Shown here one piece after another: positions 13,054 through 18,769 of a stretch of DNA of 18,769 bases. Location: contig JAFVRU010000161.1 of the NCBI GenBank assembly GCA_017504065.1, positions 1-18,769 on the forward strand. Reading direction: 5' to 3'. Source of the stretch: Clostridia bacterium (GTDB lineage: Bacteria > Bacillota > Clostridia > Christensenellales > Borkfalkiaceae). The notes under the pieces are model-generated. The model did no database searches. It saw nothing but the letters and a program-made list of their open reading frames with translations, and was not told where the DNA came from. Position 1 is the first letter of the stretch. The number at the start of each line of letters is the position of its first letter. A program made the translations under genes and the position numbers.

Positions 13054-15585
13054 TTAAAATCCTTGTTCCGTTCTGTTGATGATGTCGTCTTGCAAGGAAC
13101 GGGAGAGCGTCGTAAACAACGCGCTGTAACCCGCTACGCGGACGACCAACGTCTTGTATTTTTCGGGGTTCTTTTGCGCGTCCAACAACGTTTCTCTGGT
13201 TACGACGTTAAACTGTACGTGCATACCCTTTTGATCGAAATAAGAGCGAATGAGCGCTACGAATTTCGTCAATCCCGACATTCCCGCAAGCGCGGACGGG
13301 TGGAATTTTTGGTTGAGCAGCGTGCCGTTGCTCGCTACCGCCTGTTCGAGCTTTGCAACCGAGTTCGCCGTTGCAGTCGGGCCTTTGATATCCCGACCCG
13401 AAGCAGGACCGATCCCGTCTGCGATCGGCGTGAACGCCAAACGCCCGTCGGGAGTTGCGCCCGTTTGTCCGCCTAAAGGCACGTTTGCCGAAACGGGATA
13501 CAAGCCCGCTTGGAATACGCCGCCGCGCGGATTTTTATATTTTTCTACTTCTTTCGTATACGAATTGGCTACGTCGCGCGCGAACATATCCGCTTCCACG
13601 ATATCGTTGCCGTATTTCGGACACGTTTCGTCAATCAAACGCTTAATCTCGCGATATCTTTGCTTTTTGCCTTCGTCCAAGCCCGCGCCCGACGTAATTT
13701 CGTCGTAAATGATCCGCACTACGTTTTCATTAATCTCTACGCCGTGTTCCGCCAAGCTCTGCGCCACTTCGCCCGTGATCCGTTCCGCTGCCGAGCCTTG
13801 GATTCCGTATCCGAAGTTTGCGTTCAGCGCGTCGCGGAGCTCCGCAAGCGTTACTTTCTTTTCTTCAAAGACGAGTTGTTTAATCGCCAACAGTCCGTCG
13901 GTATTGTTCGCAATCCCGAAGCCTTGCGGGCCTGTGAAATTGTAGATCGCGCCGCCTTCCTGCAAGGATTTACCCCGACCGATACAGTCTTCTACCATAC
14001 AGGATTGGAAAGGCAACGGACAACGCGTCGCGTGCGCGGTATCGATTGCGTTATTCGCGTTCACCAACAACTTAATGAAATAGCTTTGTTGCGTTTTGTA
14101 CGCGTTATAGAATTCTTCAAACGTTTGCATTTGCGCGACGTCGCCCGTATCCGGTCCGATCTTCACGCCTTTATCCCAACCGTTGGAGAATACGAGCTCC
14201 ATAGGTCTACACATATTAAAGAACGCCGCGTCGTGCCAACCGTCCGTTTTCCCCGCTTTTTGCGGTTCTACGCAGCCGATAATACAGTAATCCCGCGCGT
14301 CTTCCAAACTCAAACCACGCGCCATGATCGACGGAATGATAATCTCGTCGTTGTAATACGCGGGAAGCCCCGTGCCGAGTCTTGTCAACGCCGCCGCTTT
14401 CACGAGCAAGGACTCCGGCGAGCCGTTCCAAACTCGGATGGAAATAGACGGTTGCGGCAGGGGTACGTGCATTGCCGCTTCCAAGCACATATACGAAAGA
14501 TCGTTCGTCGCGTCCAAACCGTGGATATCCTGCCCGCCGACGATCAAGTTTTGGAACATACCGTAGCCCGCAAATCCGTCCGCGGAAACCGCGTCGCGAA
14601 CCTTGTTGATATCGTTGAGCTTGACCCAAATACAGTCGAGAAGTTCTTGCGCTTGTTCGAGCGTGATCTTCCCAGCGTCCATATCCTTTTTATAGTACGG
14701 GTACATGTATTGATCGAAACGTCCGGGCGAAATGGAATGCCCGCTCGATTCGATTTGCAGCAGGAGCTGTATAAACCAGAACGACTGACACGCTTCGTGG
14801 AAATCCGTCGCGGGGAATTCGGGAACTCTCGCGCAATTCGAAGCGATTTTTTCAAGCTCCGCTTTCCGCGCGGGGTCTTTTTCCGAACGCGCTTTTTCTT
14901 TCGCAAGCGCCGCATATCTACGCGCGTAGTTTACGACCGCTTCACAGCTTTCGACGACTGCGGTCAAGAAGTTATGCCGTCTGACGTATTCCGGACAGCT
15001 CACGTCCAATTTTTTCAAAGCTTCCGTCGCTTCCGCAATGATCCCGCGATAGCCTTTGGCAAGGACTTTGCCGTAATCTACGCAAACGTGCCCGATCCCG
15101 TTATAGAAATAATTCCCAGGCGTGAACATGCCGTGTTTCACGAACGCGTCGTACGCTTCGGGCGCCATATTGGCTTTCGCCAAATCGCTGGTCGTTTTCC
15201 CTTTCCAATACGGGTAAGCCCCCCGCAATTCCGCTTTCGTCTTTTCGCTGATATAGAACGGGTCTGCCGCCCGCTTTTCCACCGTATCGAATTCCGCTTC
15301 CAACCATTCGTAGGAGTATTCGGGGAAGACCTGACAGCCGCGCGGCGCAACCGTCGCGCTACCGACGATGAGCTCCCGATCCCGAATCACGATCGGCAAA
15401 TTTTCAAGAATGTGCGCGAACGCAGCGCTTCTGCGTTTGACGATCGGCAAGTTTTCCGTTTGTTTATAACTCTCGGTTACGAGCAAGCCGCGCGCCGATT
15501 CGATCTCCGGCATTTTTTTATAGAGATCGTCTACAAGTTTGTCGATTCTCGCGCTCTTTTCAATGACGAATTTGATATTTTCCAT
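13054..15585 (-). CDS. Glycyl radical diol/glycerol dehydratase
   Basis: An 843-residue glycyl radical enzyme, probably turning (S)-1,2-propanediol into propionaldehyde, or glycerol into 3-hydroxypropionaldehyde, without B12. The radical site RVAGYSA has G819. The thiyl cysteine and base lie in GCVEPQ (C438, E440), and GWHDAAFFN supplies H451 and D452. The 14-residue gap from C438 to D452 and the presence of H166 (GIGH) and H283/S284 (SGHSIS) match the C. butyricum glycerol dehydratase residues C433, E435, D447, H164, H281 and S282. Choline lyases differ at the WHD site. There is no N-terminal extension that could act as a long encapsulation peptide. AAAAGG stands before the ATG. It is the signature enzyme of the microcompartment. 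Confidence 0.88.
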   Translation of the reverse strand: MENIKFVIEKSARIDKLVDDLYKKMPEIESARGLLVTESYKQTENLPIVKRRSAAFAHILENLPIVIRDRELIVGSATVAPRGCQVFPEYSYEWLEAEFDTVEKRAADPFYISEKTKAELRGAYPYWKGKTTSDLAKANMAPEAYDAFVKHGMFTPGNYFYNGIGHVCVDYGKVLAKGYRGIIAEATEALKKLDVSCPEYVRRHNFLTAVVESCEAVVNYARRYAALAKEKARSEKDPARKAELEKIASNCARVPEFPATDFHEACQSFWFIQLLLQIESSGHSISPGRFDQYMYPYYKKDMDAGKITLEQAQELLDCIWVKLNDINKVRDAVSADGFAGYGMFQNLIVGGQDIHGLDATNDLSYMCLEAAMHVPLPQPSISIRVWNGSPESLLVKAAALTRLGTGLPAYYNDEIIIPSIMARGLSLEDARDYCIIGCVEPQKAGKTDGWHDAAFFNMCRPMELVFSNGWDKGVKIGPDTGDVAQMQTFEEFYNAYKTQQSYFIKLLVNANNAIDTAHATRCPLPFQSCMVEDCIGRGKSLQEGGAIYNFTGPQGFGIANNTDGLLAIKQLVFEEKKVTLAELRDALNANFGYGIQGSAAERITGEVAQSLAEHGVEINENVVRIIYDEITSGAGLDEGKKQRYREIKRLIDETCPKYGNDIVEADMFARDVANSYTKEVEKYKNPRGGVFQAGLYPVSANVPLGGQTGATPDGRLAFTPIADGIGPASGRDIKGPTATANSVAKLEQAVASNGTLLNQKFHPSALAGMSGLTKFVALIRSYFDQKGMHVQFNVVTRETLLDAQKNPEKYKTLVVRVAGYSALFTTLSRSLQDDIINRTEQGF

Positions 15586-15607
15586 ATCCTTTTCCCTTTC
15601 TCAACGT

Positions 15608-16153
15608 TTAAATTTGTTCCCAAAGCCCTGCGTGGGGCGCTGCTATTACCGAATAGGACGATAACATGCCCGATTCTTTTGCGTAATTCGAACCCGCTTC
15701 CACCGCTGCGGTTACGTCCCCGATCTCGCCCGTGAGCATAACGACGCCCTTGCCGCCCATGCCGCGCGAAACGCGCAAATCGAAAATCTCTACCCGCGCC
15801 GTCTTGACCGCGATATCCGCCGCCTTGATCGACGTCGCCGCCGAGAACGTTTCAATCAAGCCGAGCGAGCCTTTTTTCTCGCCCGTTTGCGTACCGAACA
15901 ACGCTTTGACTACTTGCTCGTCGATGCGACCCATCACCGAAGAATCGATGACGTACGTTTGGAATTTTTCCAATACGTGTTCCACCGCCGCCGTTACGTT
16001 GGCGATCGAGCCCGTCAAAATAATTTCGTATTTCCCGGGACACGCGGGATGCGCCGCTACCATTTCCACGCCCGCGCTCTTGAGCGCTGCGTCCGTCGCT
16101 TCCACACCTTTGGGAATACTTTTGAGTTCTATTACACCGATCGACTTAAACAT
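15608..16153 (-). CDS. pduT: Tandem BMC shell protein, PduT type (Fe-S)
   Basis: A 181-residue trimeric shell protein (BMC-T) made of two BMC domains (about 1-90 and 95-181, the second starting SLGLIETFSAATS). The first domain has HPACPGKYEIIL with the cysteine at exactly residue 38, the position that binds a [4Fe-4S] cluster at the three-fold axis in Salmonella PduT. The length agrees (PduT is 184). This would carry electrons across the shell. The start overlaps the end of pduS by 8 bp, and PduS is its electron partner in the Pdu system. The dehydratase gene follows 22 bp below. Confidence 0.92.
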   Translation of the reverse strand: MFKSIGVIELKSIPKGVEATDAALKSAGVEMVAAHPACPGKYEIILTGSIANVTAAVEHVLEKFQTYVIDSSVMGRIDEQVVKALFGTQTGEKKGSLGLIETFSAATSIKAADIAVKTARVEIFDLRVSRGMGGKGVVMLTGEIGDVTAAVEAGSNYAKESGMLSSYSVIAAPHAGLWEQI

Positions 16154-17474
16154 TGTTATTTACCCTGTCTATGATAATTTTTTCGCTATCTACCGCCGTG
16201 ATATAGCCTGAAATCGTGGCGTATAACGGCAAGGACAAGCCGTCCCCGCTCTCGGCGATTTTATCGCCGCGTTCCACCCGATCGCCTTCCCCGACGATCG
16301 CAACGCTAGGAGCGCCGATATGTTGACGGAGATACAGTTCCACCCTGCCAAACTCCGTACTCTCGCCCTGGAATACGGGCAACTTGTCGTATTTTTGTAC
16401 GCCGAGTACGCTCGCCCATTTTTCGGACGGGATCATGCGATATTCCCGCTCGGGCATAACTTCCACGTCCGTTTTCGAAACGTAACGCAGTTTGTTTTTT
16501 GCGAGCAATGCTTTATACTCGTTGATGACTGCCCGCGGCGAAATGCCTTGACAGCAAGCCAACGACTCGCAAATCCCGCAACCGCAGCAAAGCGTTGCCG
16601 AAAGCACCATTTCGGGCAACACCGTTACCGCGCCTTTCGCCGTTCGCACCATTTTATGCGGTTCTAACGGATAGCCGAGCAAATGTCTCGGGCATAAATC
16701 GGTGCAGCGGGTACATTGACAACAAGCCGTTTCCGCGCGCGCGATCGATTTCGCGCCGTCGAGATGTTTGGAAACGATCGCTTCCGTTTCGTTCGGCAAG
16801 ATCAATAACCCTTTGGTCGTTTTGGTAACGACCGCCGTTTGCGGGTCTATAAGTTTCCCCATCGACGGACCGCCGTCCAAGACGGAATGTCCTTCGGGGA
16901 TTGTGATCGAATATTTTTCGAAAAGGTCGAATATCGGCGTGCCGATGGGTACGCGCGTTACGATCGGTTGGGGTACGTTCCCCGCGATCGTCAACCATTT
17001 CATCGTCAGTTTTGCGGAAAATTTTTGCATAATGGACACGTTATACAACGTTTCGACGTTGTAAACGATTACGCCTGCGGTAATAGGCAAATTGCCGGGT
17101 TTGACTACAATCCCCGTCGCCTGATAAATCAAGCTGATTTCATCGCCCATCGGATACACGTCAGGCAGCGTTTTCAAAAAGATCTTCTCCGCAAGCTTCG
17201 CGCCGTCCGTATAATGCAAGCGCTTTGCCGTATGCTCTTTCACACACAAAAGCGCGCGCGGAATCTTTGCGTATTCCAACACCGCTTTGATTCCCGAAAG
17301 CACGTTCGGCATTTCCCTTTGCAAAAGAATATAATCGGTATAGAGTAACGGTTCGCATTCCGCGCCGTTGACAACGAGCGTATGCGCTCCGTCCGCAAGC
17401 TTGGCATACGACGGGAAACCCGCGCCGCCCGCGCCTACGATACCGGCTTCTTTCATGATCTCTTTCAAATCCAT
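16146..17474 (-). CDS. pduS: PduS-like RnfC-type electron-transfer protein
   Basis: A 442-residue flavin/Fe-S protein of the RnfC/NuoF-like family. The nucleotide-flavin loop GIVGAGGAGFP is at 11-21 and NGAECEPLLYTD at 36-47. Two ferredoxin-like clusters lie at 252-261 (CQCTRCTDLC) and near 296-308 (CCGCGICESLACC). A C-terminal barrel-type region near 393-430 has VGEGDRVERGDKI. In B12-dependent Pdu systems PduS reduces cobalamin. The dehydratase here needs no B12, so the likely task is moving electrons from NADH to PduT or to the activase. AAGGAAG precedes the ATG at a wide spacing. In the 48 bp above it is a perfect 13-base palindrome GCGGAAATTCCGC (17516-17504), a possible mRNA hairpin without T-run. 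Confidence 0.92.
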   Translation of the reverse strand: MDLKEIMKEAGIVGAGGAGFPSYAKLADGAHTLVVNGAECEPLLYTDYILLQREMPNVLSGIKAVLEYAKIPRALLCVKEHTAKRLHYTDGAKLAEKIFLKTLPDVYPMGDEISLIYQATGIVVKPGNLPITAGVIVYNVETLYNVSIMQKFSAKLTMKWLTIAGNVPQPIVTRVPIGTPIFDLFEKYSITIPEGHSVLDGGPSMGKLIDPQTAVVTKTTKGLLILPNETEAIVSKHLDGAKSIARAETACCQCTRCTDLCPRHLLGYPLEPHKMVRTAKGAVTVLPEMVLSATLCCGCGICESLACCQGISPRAVINEYKALLAKNKLRYVSKTDVEVMPEREYRMIPSEKWASVLGVQKYDKLPVFQGESTEFGRVELYLRQHIGAPSVAIVGEGDRVERGDKIAESGDGLSLPLYATISGYITAVDSEKIIIDRVNNNV

Positions 17475-17522
17475 AGCCCAAAAACTTCCTTACTGCTCTA
17501 TCAGCGGAATTTCCGCCTATTT

Positions 17523-17771
17523 TCAGTCTACGATACCTACGATTACCGCGTCGCAAGGCGCGTTCGTATTATGCAGCGCCAAACGGGCGGAACTGCCCGT
17601 CGTTACGAGTACCGTTTCCCCGATCCCCGCGCCTACGCTGTCTACCGCAACGAGATATTTCTTCGTCAACTCGCCGTTTTCAATAATTTCTACTTCCATG
17701 AATTTCGAGCCGACCAAGGATTCCTGTTTTCTTGTGGAAACGATGTTTCCCCTGATGATACCTTTTAACAC
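17523..17771 (-). CDS. BMC-P pentameric vertex protein (EutN/PduN/CcmL)
   Basis: An 82-residue vertex protein that caps the corners of the shell. It opens MLKGIIRGNIVSTRK and has VAVDSVGAGIGETVLVTTGSSAR in the middle, the family's conserved core, ending AVIVGIVD. The length is a little under the usual 90-100. The start codon is GTG, with AAGGAGTG six bases before it inside the end of pduL, so it is coupled to pduL. One gene is enough to close the shell. Confidence 0.93.
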   Translation of the reverse strand: MLKGIIRGNIVSTRKQESLVGSKFMEVEIIENGELTKKYLVAVDSVGAGIGETVLVTTGSSARLALHNTNAPCDAVIVGIVD

Positions 17772-17774
17772 TTT

Positions 17775-18431
17775 TCACTCCTTAACGATTTGCACTTTGC
17801 AACCGTTCCCGATACCGACCGCGTTTGCGTCGTCCGTATCGATATGCATTTCCAAACGGAAATCGGGACTGACGCGGACTTGCACGTCGTACCATCTCGT
17901 ACGCCGTTTGCCGTTGACGTCTACCGTTACCGTATCCCCGTCCTTTACGCCGAATTTCGCTGCGTCGCTCGGCGACATGTGAATATGCCGATTGGCTACG
18001 ATACAGCCTTCTTTTAATACCACCACGCCTTTCGGCCCGATGATCGTGATTCCTGCAGATCCTGCGATATTCCCCGATTCGCGAACGGGCGGTTTCACTT
18101 TTAATACGTACGAATCCGTCGCGGAAATTTCCACCTGCGATTTACTACGGAGCGGACCTAAAACGCGTACGTTTTCGATCGGGCGTAAAGACGGTCCGAC
18201 CAACGTCAAAAGCTCCTTACAAGCATATTGCCCGGGCTGCGACAAATCCTTAAACGGCGTGAGCTCATACCCCGCCCCGAACAGCGTTTCCAAATCCGCT
18301 TTGTTCAAATGGATATGTCTGTTGGATACGCCGACGGGCACGTCGTTATTCGACGAAACCGCGCTATCCAAATGCATATCGGACAATACTTTTTTTACAA
18401 GTTCCGCAATTTTTTCGCTTGAATATTCCAT
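17775..18431 (-). CDS. pduL: Phosphotransacylase PduL with encapsulation peptide
   Basis: A 218-residue PduL phosphate acyltransferase, which turns acyl-CoA (propionyl-CoA here) plus phosphate into acyl-phosphate and regenerates CoA inside the compartment. Residues 1-20 (MEYSSEKIAELVKKVLSDMH) form an amphipathic helix typical of encapsulation peptides, followed by a flexible SSNND linker. The zinc motifs SNRHIHL (36-42) and ANRHIHM (near 147-153) and the late EMHIDTDDANA are all present. AGAAAGTAGG precedes the ATG. It is the first enzyme gene after the hairpins that follow the BMC-H gene. Confidence 0.94.
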   Translation of the reverse strand: MEYSSEKIAELVKKVLSDMHLDSAVSSNNDVPVGVSNRHIHLNKADLETLFGAGYELTPFKDLSQPGQYACKELLTLVGPSLRPIENVRVLGPLRSKSQVEISATDSYVLKVKPPVRESGNIAGSAGITIIGPKGVVVLKEGCIVANRHIHMSPSDAAKFGVKDGDTVTVDVNGKRRTRWYDVQVRVSPDFRLEMHIDTDDANAVGIGNGCKVQIVKE

Positions 18432-18468
18432 AATACCTACTTTCTCCGTGTGTTACGCCGCATCAGCC

Positions 18469-18512
18469 CGTACGAAAATCCGCGCGACCGAATTTTCTCG
18501 GCGCGTCGTACG
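18469..18512 (-). other. Stable intergenic stem between BMC-H and pduL
   Basis: On the minus strand CGTACGA (18512-18506) pairs with TCGTACG (18475-18469). Inside it CGCGCCGA pairs with TCGG-CGCG (one T bulged) around GAAAAT. It lies in the 184-bp gap between the BMC-H stop and pduL. I find no convincing promoter in that gap, so the stem may protect the downstream mRNA after cleavage or read-through. Confidence 0.5.
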
Positions 18513-18542
18513 CTTTCTTGCGGTGATTTGCTTTGCGTTTTG

Positions 18543-18588
18543 AAAAACTTCCGTAATACCCGCCCGAAGTTTCCGACGGGTATTACGG
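18543..18588 (-). terminator. Terminator-like hairpin after the BMC-H gene
   Basis: A perfect 12-bp stem CCGTAATACCCG/CGGGTATTACGG (18588-18577 with 18562-18551), 14-nt loop, then AAGTTTTT on the minus strand. The three bases between stem and T-run make it a possibly leaky stop that would give more of the shell protein than of downstream products. Confidence 0.7.
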
Positions 18589-18615
18589 TTTTCCGATCCA
18601 ATGAATAACCGAAAA

Positions 18616-18769
18616 TTATTTAATGGTGGGAAGAAGCTTTTCAACGTCTGCGTGGGGTCTGGGAATTACGTGCGTTGCGATTACTTCGCCGAGTGCCGTC
18701 GCAGCAGCCGTACCTGCTTCTACTGCAGCTTTTACAGCGCCTACGTCGCCGCGTACCATAACGCTTACC
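18616..18769 (-). CDS. BMC-H shell protein, C-terminal part (cut by window edge)
   Basis: The last 50 codons and stop of a hexameric shell protein; the 5' part is beyond the right edge. Visible text runs VSVMVRGDVGAVKAAVEAGT, then AAATALGEVIATHVIPRPHA and DVEKLLPTIK, which matches the second half of PduA/PduJ/EutM-type proteins (the VRGDVGAVKAAVEAG and VIPRPH blocks are the family's most conserved). It ends at TAA 18618-18616, about 30 bp above the terminator-like hairpin. Codon use is like that of the other operon genes. Confidence 0.93.
   Translation of the reverse strand, partial: VSVMVRGDVGAVKAAVEAGTAAATALGEVIATHVIPRPHADVEKLLPTIK

Noticed and set aside
13510..15735. A 741-codon open frame on the plus strand opposite the glycyl radical enzyme
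   Set aside because: Its Arg/Phe-rich, low-complexity translation is what the antisense of a strongly coding gene gives. It has no ribosome site or recognisable motif, and the opposite strand encodes a full-length dehydratase.

Overview
The window (18.8 kb) looks like a chromosomal segment of an anaerobic Gram-positive bacterium, most likely a Clostridia-class gut Firmicute. The signs are Shine-Dalgarno-rich starts, consensus sigma-A promoters with 17-bp spacing, a ROK glucokinase, an HD-type CCA enzyme and a glycyl-radical microcompartment locus. Genus cannot be fixed from the sequence. Base composition is mid-GC except for an AT-rich patch at about 8.7-9.5 kb.

Left end (1-430): one minus-strand tRNA transcription unit. 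It has a consensus promoter, a leader hairpin, a chimeric element that begins with an exact 30-nt copy of the 5' half of tRNA-Arg and runs into a multi-hairpin insert, then an intact tRNA-Arg(ACG) with encoded CCA and an intrinsic terminator.

Housekeeping block (434-8750): a minus-strand four-gene operon (lipid kinase, PAS-SpoIIE phosphatase, polytopic membrane protein, ROK glucokinase) diverges from a CCA-adding tRNA nucleotidyltransferase. The two promoters share one palindromic -35 hexamer. Then follow galK, a cold-shock protein, and uppP divergent from csp, each with a readable promoter and/or terminator.

Island (8704-9480): a small SLOG-fold protein whose predicted transcript begins exactly at an 85-nt nested stem structure and passes through an intrinsic terminator before the start codon. 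This is a candidate riboswitch, attenuator or small RNA.

Microcompartment operon (9445 to beyond the right edge, minus strand; order of transcription): BMC-H shell protein (partial), PduL phosphotransacylase, BMC-P vertex protein, PduS electron-transfer protein, PduT-type trimeric shell protein with the Fe-S cysteine at position 38, glycyl radical diol dehydratase, its radical-SAM activase, an SGNH hydrolase, an EutS/PduU shell protein, an EutP/PduV P-loop protein, a ParA-family ATPase, and a 90-residue basic protein of unknown family. The operon then ends at a strong terminator. Active-site residues place the enzyme with B12-independent glycerol/1,2-propanediol dehydratases, so the compartment probably confines propionaldehyde or a similar aldehyde. 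PduL would convert the acyl-CoA to acyl-phosphate. Aldehyde and alcohol dehydrogenases are not in view and may lie upstream of the right edge.

The most notable feature is the operon's 3' end. A PduU-PduV pair is followed immediately by ParA and a small, basic, probably disordered protein translationally coupled to it. The arrangement resembles the McdA/McdB carboxysome-positioning systems and suggests a dedicated positioning or partitioning module for a glycyl-radical microcompartment.
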